From Guptibacillus hwajinpoensis (GTDB lineage Bacteria > Bacillota > Bacilli > Bacillales > Bacillaceae_O): a stretch of 64,000 nt of DNA. The first letter of the stretch is position 1, and each line of letters opens with the position of its first letter. Positions 33,068-42,138 of the stretch are shown here, in pieces. The translations under genes and the position numbers were made by a program. Location: positions 1 through 64,000 of the forward strand of contig JAENYN010000021.1 in NCBI GenBank assembly GCA_016841765.1. Reading direction: 5' to 3'. Below the pieces are notes generated by a model. It was not told the origin of the DNA. It saw only the letters and a program-made list of their open reading frames with translations, and did no database searches.

Positions 33068-34168
33068 TTGAGTAAGAAAATAAGAGTAGGCCTGGTGTTT
33101 GGCGGTAAATCGGCTGAGCATGAGGTTTCACTTCAGTCAGCTAAAAATATTGCGGATGCAATCGATAAGGACAAATACGATGTTACGCTGCTCGGGATTG
33201 ATAAAGAAGGCCAGTGGCATTTGAGTGACAGTTCGAAATACCTCATTAATGAAGAAAATCCGAAACTCATCCAGTTGAATAAGTCCAATCAATCAATAGC
33301 TCTTGTGCCGGGAAAGGAAAATCAGCAAATTTTGAATGTCACCCAGTCCAATCCTATTGAGCAGCTGGATGTGATTTTTCCAATCGTGCATGGGACTCTC
33401 GGAGAAGACGGCAGTATCCAGGGGATGCTTCGCATTGCCAATATCCCTTACGTTGGAGCGGATGTTTTGGGATCCGCTGTATGCATGGATAAAGATATTG
33501 CCAAAAAACTGCTTAAGAGCGCCGGTATTAATGTGGCCGATTCCCTGACGTACCGAAGAAGTTCCCGTCAGGCCATCAGCTTTGAAGAAGTGCAAGAAAC
33601 ACTAGGCCTGCCGTGTTTCGTGAAGCCTGCCAGCCAGGGGTCTTCTGTAGGCGTCAGCAAAGTGTACGACGAAGAAGGGTTCAACAAAGCTGTAGAAGAA
33701 GCTTTTTCTTATGATCATAAGATTTTGATCGAAAAAGCGGTAAAAGGCCGTGAAATTGAATGTGCAGTATTGGGAAATGACGAGCCGGAAGCTTCATTGC
33801 CAGGTGAAATCCTTCCGCAGGGAGATTTCTATTCGTATGATACAAAGTACATTGATGAAAACGGCGCTATCCTGGAAATGCCGGCAAAGTTAAATGATGA
33901 ACAGATTGATGAAATTAAAAAGACCGCTATCGAAACTTTTAAAGTTCTGGAATGTCAGGGAATGGCAAGAGTGGATTTTTTCCTGACGGAAGATGGCCAG
34001 CTGATCATCAATGAAGTCAACACACTGCCCGGTTTCACAAAAATCAGCATGTACCCGAAACTGTGGGATATCAGCGGCGTTTCCTATCCGGAGCTTATTG
34101 ATCGGCTGATCCAGCTTGGCATTGAGAGGTATGAGCAGAATCAGATGTTGAAAAGTAGTGTGGATTGA
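33068..34168 (+). CDS. ddl: D-alanine--D-alanine ligase
   Basis: 366 residues, TTG start after CGGAGGGATACGA. ATP-grasp enzyme making D-Ala-D-Ala for peptidoglycan. N-terminal VFGGKSAEHEVSLQSA carries the catalytic Glu of the DdlA/B triad, PASQGSSVGVSKV the Ser, and GDFYSYDTKYIDENG the Tyr that marks D-Ala (not D-lactate) specificity. MARVDFFLTEDGQLIINEVNTLPGFT holds the Mg2+ ligands. Length matches the DdlA type. An S66 LD-carboxypeptidase follows after a hairpin repeat, so the two cell-wall genes may or may not share a transcript. Confidence 0.93.
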   Translation: MSKKIRVGLVFGGKSAEHEVSLQSAKNIADAIDKDKYDVTLLGIDKEGQWHLSDSSKYLINEENPKLIQLNKSNQSIALVPGKENQQILNVTQSNPIEQLDVIFPIVHGTLGEDGSIQGMLRIANIPYVGADVLGSAVCMDKDIAKKLLKSAGINVADSLTYRRSSRQAISFEEVQETLGLPCFVKPASQGSSVGVSKVYDEEGFNKAVEEAFSYDHKILIEKAVKGREIECAVLGNDEPEASLPGEILPQGDFYSYDTKYIDENGAILEMPAKLNDEQIDEIKKTAIETFKVLECQGMARVDFFLTEDGQLIINEVNTLPGFTKISMYPKLWDISGVSYPELIDRLIQLGIERYEQNQMLKSSVD

Positions 34169-34180
34169 ATAGGAGCAGTA

Positions 34181-34223
34181 GGTGCCTGACCCTTGTTGCT
34201 TAAAGCGCCGGGGGTCAGGCACT
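34181..34223. repeat. GGTGCCTGACCC hairpin repeat, copy 4
   Basis: GGTGCCTGACCC and GGGGTCAGGCACT arms with a TTGTTGCTTAAAGCGCC loop. It lies between ddl and the S66 peptidase gene and directly precedes that gene's SD. The arms are less perfect than in copies 1 and 3. Confidence 0.8.
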
Positions 34224-34240
34224 GCAAAGGGGGAATACAT

Positions 34241-35272
34241 ATGCTAATCAAACCAAAAAAATTGCAGCCGGGCGACACGATTGCAACCGTAAGTCCTTCT
34301 TGGGGCGGTGCCGGGGAACCGGACCTGCGGTGGCGTTATGAACAGGGAGTGGAGAGGCTGGAGAACGTTTTCGGCCTTAACGTTGTGCCGATGCCGAACA
34401 GCCTGAAAGGCGCAGAATATTTATACCAGAATCCGCAGGCCAGAGCTGAAGATTTAATGACAGCTTTCAGGGATGAAAAGGTGAAAGCGATTTTTGCCAA
34501 TATCGGCGGGAGTGACAGCATTCGGCTGTTTCCTTATATCGATTTTGATGTGATCCGCAACAATCCCAAAATTTTTGTCGGCTATTCAGACAATACGATT
34601 TCTCACCTGTTTTGCCTGAAAGCAGGCGTTTCCTCCTTTTACGGTCCGGCGGTGATGGTCGATTTCGCTGAGAATGTGGAAATGGATCCTTACACAGTGG
34701 AAATGGTGAACCGGACATTCTTTTCAAATGATATCATTGGAGAAATCAAGCCGGCTAAGGAGTGGACCAGCGAGCACTTAAGATGGGAAGAAGGGAATAA
34801 AAGCCAACGCCGTTCTATGAACAAGAATTCCGGCTATGAAGTCCTTCAGGGTTCCGGAACCGTTCAAGGACGTTTGATGGGCGGATGTATCGAGGTGCTT
34901 GAGTTTGCAAAAGGGACAGAAATCTGGCCGGACAGAGAATACTGGGAAGGCAGCATTCTCTTTTTTGAAACTTCGGAAGAGAAGCCGAGGCCGGAGTACA
35001 TAACGTACTGGCTCCGCAATTATGCGGCTCAAGGCATATTGCAAAACGTAAAAGGAATCATTTTTGGCAAGCCGCAGGATGAAACGTATTACGAAGAATA
35101 CAAACAGGAAATCCTGCAGGTCATGAAAGAATACGATTTAGAGCACTTGCCCATTTTATATAATTTGAATTTTGCCCATACGGAGCCGAAGAACATATTG
35201 CCTTACGGTGCACAGGCGGAGATTGATTGTGATGGAGGGACGTTTTCTATTTTGGAGAGTGGTGTGGAATAA
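34241..35272 (+). CDS. S66 family LD-carboxypeptidase/MccF-like peptidase
   Basis: 343 residues from ATG 34241, after AAAGGGGGAATACAT; the longer frame begins inside the hairpin repeat. An N-terminal domain with PGDTIATVSPSWGGAGEPD, the nucleophile Ser in VGYSDNTISHLF (about residue 112), and a C-terminal domain with the Glu in ILFFETSEEKPRPEY and the His in NLNFAHTEPKNILPYG. This Ser-Glu-His set and the length fit S66. Family members cleave the L,D-bond of muropeptides or detoxify microcin C-type acyl-adenylates; the S-E-E-K-P insertion resembles the MccF side. Which is correct cannot be decided. Confidence 0.85.
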   Translation: MLIKPKKLQPGDTIATVSPSWGGAGEPDLRWRYEQGVERLENVFGLNVVPMPNSLKGAEYLYQNPQARAEDLMTAFRDEKVKAIFANIGGSDSIRLFPYIDFDVIRNNPKIFVGYSDNTISHLFCLKAGVSSFYGPAVMVDFAENVEMDPYTVEMVNRTFFSNDIIGEIKPAKEWTSEHLRWEEGNKSQRRSMNKNSGYEVLQGSGTVQGRLMGGCIEVLEFAKGTEIWPDREYWEGSILFFETSEEKPRPEYITYWLRNYAAQGILQNVKGIIFGKPQDETYYEEYKQEILQVMKEYDLEHLPILYNLNFAHTEPKNILPYGAQAEIDCDGGTFSILESGVE

Positions 35273-35302
35273 ATCTGGATTTAGAGTATTAACCATATCG
35301 TG

Positions 35303-35345
35303 AAAAAGCGCTTGGATTAACAATCCAAGCGTTCCGTTTTGTTAT
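35303..35345. terminator. bidirectional terminator
   Basis: AAGCGCTTGGATT and AATCCAAGCGTT arms around AAC, with A-rich and T-rich flanks, between converging genes. Confidence 0.85.
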
Positions 35346-35391
35346 TGTCTTATTCAACCAATACCCCGATAGCAAAACAAGGAATGAATAA

Positions 35392-36240
35392 TTACTTTAC
35401 ATCGACTAATAAAGTGTCGTATGCAATTTCTATGTTCAGACCTTCCAATTTTAGTCTGTTTTCCAATGTCTTTAAATCATCAAAACTAAAGCCATTAATG
35501 TGAGTAAGTAGCGTTTTCTTTGGATTTAGTTTATTTATAATTTCGATAGTTTTGGAAAAAGTACATTCTTCATTTAAAACTGGATGATTTACATCAACAA
35601 ATCTTTCTTCAGTTAACGGGTGATATTCTAATACACCAATAGGTAAAATTGCGAGGTCCAGTCCCTCAAATCTATGATCAGGGTTCCAGTCACTCAGCTC
35701 GTCTGGAATAATCAAAATTTTGGTTTTGACATCTTGAACGAGGAAACCATAAGCATAATCCTCGGCTAATCTAAAAGGTGTGACTTGTATATCATTAAAA
35801 GATACAGAATTTCCATCTATTATGTTGTGAAGATTGATGCACCCCTTGTTTTTTAAGAATTCAAGATGGTCTCCAGTTCCAAGAAAACGTTTAATATCAA
35901 TTCCTACTTGTTCAGGAAGGAACACATCGGTTCTTGTATTCTTCGATGGATGGTTTACATAATTTGCATTTAGTTGTTCCAACACTCTTCTGCCCATAAC
36001 GTGGTCTGGGTGCCAATGTGAGTAAAATAGTCCATTTATTTGGGTGATCTTTGAACGATTTATTTGCATATTTATATCTTCCGAGGTGTCAAATAAAAGA
36101 TTAGGTCCGTGTAAAAATAAACTGGGGCAAGAACGGCTGTATGGAACCCCTTTTTTTCTTGCTTGTTGGCAAACCTCACAATTGCACAAAGGACGCGGGA
36201 CAGCCATTGGTCCAGCAGTTCCTAAAAATTCAATTTTCAT
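35392..36240 (-). CDS. PhnP-like metallo-beta-lactamase-fold hydrolase
   Basis: 282 residues from ATG 36240, chosen over an upstream ATG because GGGGGAAC lies 6 bases before it. Begins KIEFLGTAGPMAVPRPLCNCEVCQQARKKG, where the C-N-C-E-V-C cluster is the structural zinc site of PhnP-type phosphodiesterases. The metal-binding SHWHPDH (about residue 75) and later ILIIPDELSDW and LTHINGF supply the dinuclear-site residues. PhnP hydrolyses cyclic phosphodiesters; related enzymes act on coenzyme and tRNA substrates. The neighbourhood has no phosphonate genes, so its substrate is open. Confidence 0.8.
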   Translation of the reverse strand: MKIEFLGTAGPMAVPRPLCNCEVCQQARKKGVPYSRSCPSLFLHGPNLLFDTSEDINMQINRSKITQINGLFYSHWHPDHVMGRRVLEQLNANYVNHPSKNTRTDVFLPEQVGIDIKRFLGTGDHLEFLKNKGCINLHNIIDGNSVSFNDIQVTPFRLAEDYAYGFLVQDVKTKILIIPDELSDWNPDHRFEGLDLAILPIGVLEYHPLTEERFVDVNHPVLNEECTFSKTIEIINKLNPKKTLLTHINGFSFDDLKTLENRLKLEGLNIEIAYDTLLVDVK

Positions 36241-36567
36241 TGTTAAGTTCCCCCATTGCATGCTCTTTCTAGATTCTTATTCAACAATCTCTCCGTTCGT
36301 TTATGAACGATCTTTTCACAAACTCTATACATATGAAAAATGAATTTAAGTTGTGATGACTGATTCCAGGTATTGTATGTAAAACAAAAGACCAAATCAT
36401 ATCCGATTTGATCAGCTAGTCAGTATACTAGTTCGCTTACACAATTGCAGATCGGCGGCTACTCCCTTATATAACCATTTTACCATATAGCCCGCTGAAT
36501 AATCAGTCTGTTTTCAAGGACGGGTGCCGCCTATAATAAAGAGGCAGATTCATATAGGGGGGATCCG
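36241..36567. other. intergenic region, no gene seen
   Basis: AT-rich gap between divergent genes (PhnP-like on minus, aldo/keto reductase pseudogene on plus), so it should hold both promoters. A GATCAGCTAGTCAGTATACTAG stretch near 36410 has short dyads (CTAGTCAGTATACTAG) that could be an operator. Nothing else supported. Confidence 0.4.
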
Positions 36568-37600
36568 ATGATAAGTGGTCATGCTGACTTGAAGGGAACC
36601 AGTGTGTATTTTCAGAAAGAGAGTGACATGCCGGTCCGGCAGTCGCCATTTTTCAGTGTTTCACCTATTGCGCTTGGAACGCATTTAGGGGATATGACGG
36701 ATTCAGACTCGGCTCTTTATCAGGATGCAATCCGATATGGGCTGATGCATGGCATCAACATGGTTGATACAGCGCTGAATTACCGGGGAATGAAATCTGA
36801 ACGTGACGTAGGGGCTGTTTTAAGACTGCTGCTTTTAGAGCGGGAAGAGTTACATAGGGATCAACTTGTCATCTCGACAAAAGCTGGAATCATTCCGGGG
36901 GATATTGATGCGAATCTGGTGCCCGCAGACTATTTGGAGCAAGTTCTCTATAAACAGAACATCATTACCGCTGCTGATGTAAACGTCGTTGACCATCATC
37001 GCCATGTGTTATCACCTGAATACTTCGGGTTTGCGATTGCTCAAAGCAGAAAACATCTGCAGCTTGAAACGATTGATATCTACTATCTCCATAATCCCGA
37101 AATTTCAATGATGGTGTTGGGGCCTGACTCCTTTTATAAGAAACTGATTCCGTTATTTTCTTTTTTTGAAGAACAGGTGAAAAAAGGGAGAATCCGTTTG
37201 TATGGAATGGCCACCTGGGAAGCATTCCTGCTGCCAGAAGGGGAACCCGGGTATATTGGACTTGAGAATGCAGTGGAGGTTGCAAAGTCTGTAGCCGGGG
37301 AACATCATCATTTTAGATTTCTGCAGACACCTTATCATCAATGCAATCCTGATGCAGGAAGAGTCAAAAATCAACAGGTTGCAGGAAAGAACTATACATT
37401 GCTTGATGCTGCAGAACAGTTAGGGATGTTTGTGACAAGCAGCGCCCCTTTTTAATCTGGGTAAAATTTTCAAAGAGAATAGCAGCGCTGAAGAAGCTTT
37501 AATGAATGTCGTAAAGACTAGAGGGGTTTTTTCGACAATGGCCGGTATGAAACAAGTAGCGCATGTCCGCAAGAATATAGAAACAGTAAAAGGGCTGTAA
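36568..37600 (+). pseudogene. aldo/keto reductase with a single-base frameshift
   Basis: Residues 1-295 follow an aldo/keto reductase up to FVTSSAPF, then stop at 37455. Shifting by one base, the sequence continues N-L-G-K-I-F-K-E-N and ends A-G-M-K-Q-V-A-H-V-R-K-N-I-E, the standard C-terminal cofactor segment, with stop at 37600. Dropping one T from the TTTTT run at about 37449 restores a single frame of about 343 residues. The N-terminus has DTALNYRGMKSERDVG (catalytic Tyr region) and a larger insertion than classic family members. It is either a real decay or a sequencing indel. GGGGGGATCCG precedes the ATG. Confidence 0.82.
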
Positions 37601-37605
37601 CCATG

Positions 37606-37647
37606 GAAACCGGTGTTTTTCCCTGAGCGGAAGCGCCGGTTTTTTTA
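37606..37647 (+). terminator. terminator
   Basis: AAACCGG and CCGGTTTTTTT arms with an inner GCGGAAGCG loop, right after the aldo/keto reductase pseudogene. Confidence 0.65.
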
Positions 37648-37762
37648 ATGCAAAAATAATCAGTCGGCCGGGTGATTAATGATAAAATTAATTATAGTTA
37701 CCAAATTAGAAAGGCTGAGTTGACAGAACTTTCATTTGGCTCAGGTAAAAGGAAGGAATACG

Positions 37763-38561
37763 ATGGAGAACAAATACATTGACCGGATTAAACAGGTTTA
37801 CCCCGATTTGCTTATTGAAGACTATGAAATGAATGATATCGGGCAAAACAACGATGTGATGATCGTCAACAACGCGCTGGTGTTCCGGTTTCCGAAATAT
37901 GAAAAAGGAATAGTGAGAATGCAGGAAGAAAAGGCGATCTTAGCATACCTGAAAAATCGTTTACCGCTTCAGGTTCCCGATCCTGGTTACCAGGCTTTTG
38001 CTGAACTGGAAGCGGGAAAGGTTTTTACCGGCTATCCCATCATCCCGGGAGAACCGTTGTTGAAAGACCGATTAGCGGCCGTTGATGATACAAAAAAGGT
38101 ATATCATATAGCTTTACAGCTGGCGGGATTTTTAGCTGCACTTCATTCCATTTCAAAAAAAGAGCTGGATGCGGTTCTCCAGTTGGAAAACGCGGGAAGA
38201 AATCAACTATTCTTTTACTTCGTTTTTGGAGCGCATTTCCGGCTTTAACTTGCGGCCGACTCTCATCCATGGAGATTTTGGGGCTTCGAATATTATTTGG
38301 GACCCGGAAACATGCAAGATTACCGGGATCATCGATTTTGGCGGTTCAGGCCTTGGGGATCCGGCCTATGATTTTGCCGGGATACGATCCAGCTATGGCG
38401 AAGATTTTTATAATATGTGCATCAATTTGTATCCTGAGGGTTCTGAAATTTCTGAACGGGTAATGTTTTATAGAAGCACATTCGCATTACAGGAAGCGTT
38501 GCACGGATTTGATAATGACGATCTGAAAGCTTTTGAAAATGGGCTGAAAGATTACCGTTAA
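37763..38561 (+). pseudogene. aminoglycoside-phosphotransferase-family kinase with a frameshift
   Basis: From ATG 37763 (SD AAAGGAAGG) the frame encodes the N-lobe of an APH-type kinase, ending LQLENAGRNQLF, and stops at 38248. The C-lobe continues in another frame up to 38561, with the catalytic loop LIHGDFGASNI (H-G-D-x4-N) and metal site IIDFGGSGLGDPAYD. Removing one G from the GGG at about 38190 would join the two as E-N-A-E-E-I-N. All kinase motifs are otherwise intact. The restored protein is about 266 residues, normal for APH(2'')-like or fructosamine-kinase-like proteins. A real pseudogene or an assembly error. Confidence 0.8.
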
Positions 38562-38577
38562 TGGGAGGATGCCAAAA

Positions 38578-39081
38578 TTGATCACGATTCAAAAAGCGAT
38601 GGAGCAGCATATAAAGGGAATTATCAGCGTATGTTCAGAAGGATATCGGGATACGTATTCTGAAAGCCATGCGCCGGAATATATTGAAAGGATTGTACGG
38701 GATTTTTACAATGAGGACCGGATTCGGGGCGAGTTAATGCCGGCAGCAGGATGGGACGGCTGGTTTGTGGCCATTGAGGAAGGAAAGATTGTCGGAGCAG
38801 GCGGAGGCGGGATGATTTCCGGCAATGAAGCTGAGCTCTTTGTACTGTATCTCGATCCAGCACGAAGGCGGGAGGGCATCGGTACCTTGCTTCTTGATGC
38901 CATCACCCTTGAGCAAAAGAACCGCGGGGCTGACTTCCAGTGGGTGTCTGTGTTCAAGGGAAATTATAAAGGGATTCCATTTTATGAAGCGAAAGGCTTC
39001 GTGAAACACGAGATCAGGGATTCGTACGGCAATTCATATGGTGAAAATTATGAGAGCATCCGTTATCGGAGGGCGCTTTGA
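38578..39081 (+). CDS. GNAT N-acetyltransferase
   Basis: 167 residues from TTG 38578. The ATG at 38569 directly abuts its SD (GGGAGG at 38563-38568) and could not be used, whereas the TTG has a 9-base spacing. Core motifs: AELFVLYLDPARRREGIGTLLLDAITLEQ (described by its ends) with the R-R-E-G-I-G acetyl-CoA loop, and FQWVSVFKGNYKGIPFYEAKGFVKH. The GGGG in VGAGGGGMIS is unusual but is in a loop. It is one base after the APH-like frame ends, so co-transcribed. Substrate unknown. Confidence 0.85.
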   Translation: MITIQKAMEQHIKGIISVCSEGYRDTYSESHAPEYIERIVRDFYNEDRIRGELMPAAGWDGWFVAIEEGKIVGAGGGGMISGNEAELFVLYLDPARRREGIGTLLLDAITLEQKNRGADFQWVSVFKGNYKGIPFYEAKGFVKHEIRDSYGNSYGENYESIRYRRAL

Positions 39082-39123
39082 CAAAGAGGTAAAGGAAATT
39101 ATGCAGGAGAGGAACTTGTTGCA

Positions 39124-39615
39124 ATGAACAATCATTTTGAAAAATATGAGAAAGCTATGGAATTGAAACAAAACGGCCATTTAGAAAAATCCCGGAATCT
39201 CTTTTTGCAGGCGGTCAATGAAGAGCCGGAAAATGCAGAATATAATTTCTTTTGCGGCCAGGTGCATGATGCACAGGGACTGGAACAGGAAGCGGCCCAT
39301 TTCTATGAAAAGGCGATGGAAAAGGGGCTGGCAGACGATCTGTTGAAGGATGCATATGTATGTCTGGCAAGCACTTATAACGTTCTTGGCAAGAGCGGTA
39401 AATCTCTTGAACTATTGGAAACGGGAGAGCAGCGGTTTCCGCACTATCTTCCCATCCAGGTTTTCAAGTCTCTTACCCTTCATAAGCTTCACAGGCATTC
39501 GCAGGCTCTTGGCAAGCTTTTAAACGTCTTGACTGAGACCACAGGTGATAAAGGAATCAAAGCGTACAGCAGGGCACTTAAATATTATGCTGAGCAACTG
39601 GAGCGCCAGCCCTAA
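39124..39615 (+). CDS. tetratricopeptide repeat protein
   Basis: 163 residues with about three to four TPR units: KAMELKQNGHLEKSRNLFLQAVNEEPEN (residues 9-36), NFFCGQVHDAQGLEQEAAHFYEKAMEKG (41-68), a looser CLASTYNVLGKSGKSLELLETGEQRFP (75-101) and a last FKSLTLHKLHRHSQALGKLLNVL. AGGAGAGGAACTTGTTGCA precedes the ATG. No signal or membrane segment, so a cytoplasmic scaffold. Similar short TPR proteins occur across Bacilli without known partner. Confidence 0.82.
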   Translation: MNNHFEKYEKAMELKQNGHLEKSRNLFLQAVNEEPENAEYNFFCGQVHDAQGLEQEAAHFYEKAMEKGLADDLLKDAYVCLASTYNVLGKSGKSLELLETGEQRFPHYLPIQVFKSLTLHKLHRHSQALGKLLNVLTETTGDKGIKAYSRALKYYAEQLERQP

Positions 39616-39654
39616 ATAAACGTTCATGTATAGGGGGGAAAGGAGATGAATGTG

Positions 39655-39786
39655 ATGACAGTTCAAGGAGTAGAGGAAACAGGTACTTATTTTTCATGGT
39701 CAACCGCCTTTGGCCCCTTGATAGCCATTATTTTAATGTCCATGGTAATTTTTCTTCTGTACCTGAGTCTTTTTAAAAGAAGGTGA
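39655..39786 (+). CDS. small single-TM protein (43 aa)
   Basis: ATG 39655 is preferred because GGGGGGAAAGGAG ends 9 bases upstream; the ATG at 39646 touches the SD. The product has a short N-terminus (MTVQGVEETGTYFSW), one membrane helix (FGPLIAIILMSMVIFLLYLS) and the positive tail LFKRR, so the tail faces the cytoplasm. The size and layout resemble small sporulation or transport-associated peptides, but no family was recognised. Confidence 0.6.
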   Translation: MTVQGVEETGTYFSWSTAFGPLIAIILMSMVIFLLYLSLFKRR

Positions 39787-39847
39787 AACTCCAGAAAAAT
39801 AACCAAAGAATAAGTTTGCAAATTATAGTTTTTAGGGGGAACATCAT

Positions 39848-40366
39848 GTGGTCATCAGGGAGATAACTGTATCAGACGCCGAAGCATTCATTAACCTGAC
39901 AGCGGAAGTTGAAAGAACGTCCGGCTTCATGCTCTGGGAAGAGGGTGAAAGGACAATGACTGCGGCTGATCAGCGCAGCAGGATCGAAACGATGAAACAA
40001 AGCGGGAACTCGACGATTTTCGTAGCTGAGGTGAACAATGAGCTGGCAGGTTATGTGATGGCTTTCGGCGGAAGTGCAAAAAGAAATAAACATTCAGCCT
40101 ATCTTGTTGCTGGAGTTTTAGAAGAATATAGAGGAATTGGTGTTGGGACGGCGCTGTTCAAGGACTTGGAAAAGTGGGCAGTTGCTCACGGCATCCATCG
40201 TCTTGAGTTGACTGCCGTCACCCAAAATGAAGCAGGAATCGCCCTTTATAAAAAAATGGGATTTGAGATTGAAGGAACAAAACGGGCCTCACTGTGTATC
40301 GGGGGCCGATATGTTGACGAGTATTATATGGGGAAGTTGATTTTTCCGGAGCCTGAACAAGATTGA
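39848..40366 (+). CDS. GNAT N-acetyltransferase
   Basis: 172 residues, GTG start at 39848 after GGGGGAACATCAT; the ATG two bases earlier leads to a stop after six codons. The acetyl-CoA loop is LEEYRGIGVGTALFKDLEKWA (about 91-111), and LELTAVTQNEAGIALYKKMGFEIEGTKRAS completes the fold (described by its ends). ITVSDAEAFINLTAEVERTSGFMLWE is the opening typical of the YesJ/YdhI-like group of Bacillus GNATs. Single gene with its own terminator; substrate unknown. Confidence 0.87.
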   Translation: MVIREITVSDAEAFINLTAEVERTSGFMLWEEGERTMTAADQRSRIETMKQSGNSTIFVAEVNNELAGYVMAFGGSAKRNKHSAYLVAGVLEEYRGIGVGTALFKDLEKWAVAHGIHRLELTAVTQNEAGIALYKKMGFEIEGTKRASLCIGGRYVDEYYMGKLIFPEPEQD

Positions 40367-40388
40367 GATCGGTCAAATGAAGGATGTC

Positions 40389-40420
40389 TGCTCAGAGTAA
40401 AGCTGAGTGTCTTTTTTTTG
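40389..40420 (+). terminator. terminator
   Basis: GCTCAG and CTGAGT arms around AGTAAAG, then TGTCTTTTTTTT. Confidence 0.75.
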
Positions 40421-40580
40421 CCCGGGAAGCAGGGCGGGCAGCTTGGAAAACTTAAAAAATTGGAAAATTTGGTAAAAAAGCCTCAAACACAGTCTGTATT
40501 CTGATAGAATGGTAGCATGCACAATTCGGTTCGGTCCATATCATTCTTTACATAGAAAAAACAGGATGGCGAGGTGCGAT

Positions 40581-42131
40581 ATGAAAACAATCATAAACAT
40601 TATCCTGAGACTTTTTCTGTTTTTTGTTTTCCTGGCAGCGGTTTCTTATTTCATCCTTAATCTGAATAAAGAAATGAACATTGCAGGCACAGCACTCTTG
40701 ATTATCCTGTTTTTATTTGTCGGCCTGGCATTTGGGTTTGCCGGTTTGATGAAAGGGCATATCAAACTCTTTCGAATAAAAGGGAGAACCGGCGCTGCCG
40801 CATTATTTCTGGGTTCACTGTTCTTGATTCTTTATGTCGGCGGACTTGCCGCATTAAATGTGATGCTTGTCGGCGAAATCACCGGGAAGGACTTCGGGGC
40901 AAAAGAAAAGGCGGCTTTTTTGGTCGAAGGTTTCAGCCAGGATGACTATCGAAAAGGACTGGCCGCTGTTACATATGAAGGATTAACGATTCATTATCCG
41001 GCACAGGATGAGGAGAACATAACGGAAATAAAAGACTTGTACCCAAAGATGAAGGCGGAAGCGGATGCCTTATTCGGTGTGCAAAGAGCAGATGCACTTA
41101 CTGTAGTCGTCTATGATTCATGGGAATCTCTACAGTCGAATACGTATCTGTCAGATGTCGGCGGCTATTATAAAGCAAGTGATGACTCCATCCATATCCT
41201 CAGTTCGAAGCTGAATAGCGCCTGGCAATTTGAGGAAATGTTTGCCCATGAATATATCCATTACCGGACAGATTTGTTTATGGAGGCCAACGATGTCCCT
41301 TCCCACAAAATTCCCCAATGGGTGTATGAAGGCATAGCGGAGTCAGCCAGCACCTGGTCGGGATATATGGATATCAAACATAAACGGGGCATGGACCTGA
41401 GCCTAATTGAAACGAATCAGCAATTTCACCAGGCGAGAGGCGGAATCTATAACCCGTATTTACAAAGTTATTATGCGGTCGAAGAGCTCCTCTTTCAGCA
41501 TGGGAACGACATCATGGCAAACCTCCTCTTATCAGCGAAAAATAAAGATTTCGGACCTGCCTTCGAGAAGGTAACCGGAATCACATTGAAAGAATTCGGA
41601 AACTCCTATATGGATCGGCGCCGGCATGCCGGAAACCTTCTGGAGAAAGTGGTGGAAGCCCAGAAAAATAAAGACTTTCACCAGGCTGAATTGCTACTTA
41701 AGGAAGTCATCGATATTGCCCCGGACAGCATGGCGTCACAGAGTTTACCGCATGTATATATTAAACAGCACAAGTTTGCCGAGGCGATTGACAGAATACA
41801 GAAAAATATGAGGGCTGATTCAGAGCCGGCTCAATCAAATCTGTTACTATTGTCCGAGTTATTCTTGCTTGAGAACCCACAGCTTGCCCTGGAATATGCA
41901 GAAAAAGCCGAAAAGCTGGCAAGCAAGAAAGGTGTCCCGGGTGGCCATTCCCAAAAATTCGCAACTGCTTTGCAGAAAATAAACTCCGATGATCCGTTAG
42001 AGGGCTATGTCATGTTATTTTCGGAAGACTTGCTCAGCTATGATGAAGTACAAGATCAATTGTACGCAAAAGTGGCCGCTGCGTATTCACTTGACCATCG
42101 CATAGCAACAGCAATCGAAGACGGACGGTGA
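40581..42131 (+). CDS. membrane-anchored gluzincin metallopeptidase with TPR-like tail
   Basis: 516 residues from ATG 40581, after GCGAGGTGCGAT; a longer frame upstream has no SD. Three membrane helices (about 5-25, 33-55 and 70-92) precede an extracytoplasmic peptidase-MA-like domain with the zinc site HEYIH (223-227) and a downstream E-G-I-A-E (about 250-254), the pattern of gluzincins. The C-terminal third (about 360-500) is made of helix pairs (KDFHQAELLLKEVIDIAPDS, NPQLALEYAEKAEKLASKKG) that look like TPRs. Substrate and role unknown. The GNAT gene starts seven bases after its stop. Confidence 0.8.
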   Translation: MKTIINIILRLFLFFVFLAAVSYFILNLNKEMNIAGTALLIILFLFVGLAFGFAGLMKGHIKLFRIKGRTGAAALFLGSLFLILYVGGLAALNVMLVGEITGKDFGAKEKAAFLVEGFSQDDYRKGLAAVTYEGLTIHYPAQDEENITEIKDLYPKMKAEADALFGVQRADALTVVVYDSWESLQSNTYLSDVGGYYKASDDSIHILSSKLNSAWQFEEMFAHEYIHYRTDLFMEANDVPSHKIPQWVYEGIAESASTWSGYMDIKHKRGMDLSLIETNQQFHQARGGIYNPYLQSYYAVEELLFQHGNDIMANLLLSAKNKDFGPAFEKVTGITLKEFGNSYMDRRRHAGNLLEKVVEAQKNKDFHQAELLLKEVIDIAPDSMASQSLPHVYIKQHKFAEAIDRIQKNMRADSEPAQSNLLLLSELFLLENPQLALEYAEKAEKLASKKGVPGGHSQKFATALQKINSDDPLEGYVMLFSEDLLSYDEVQDQLYAKVAAAYSLDHRIATAIEDGR

Positions 42132-42138
42132 TACATAA

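Noticed and set aside
40509-40580. Upstream extension of the metallopeptidase
   Set aside because: The added 24 residues are basic with no SD; ATG 40581 has a good SD and opens on the first membrane helix.
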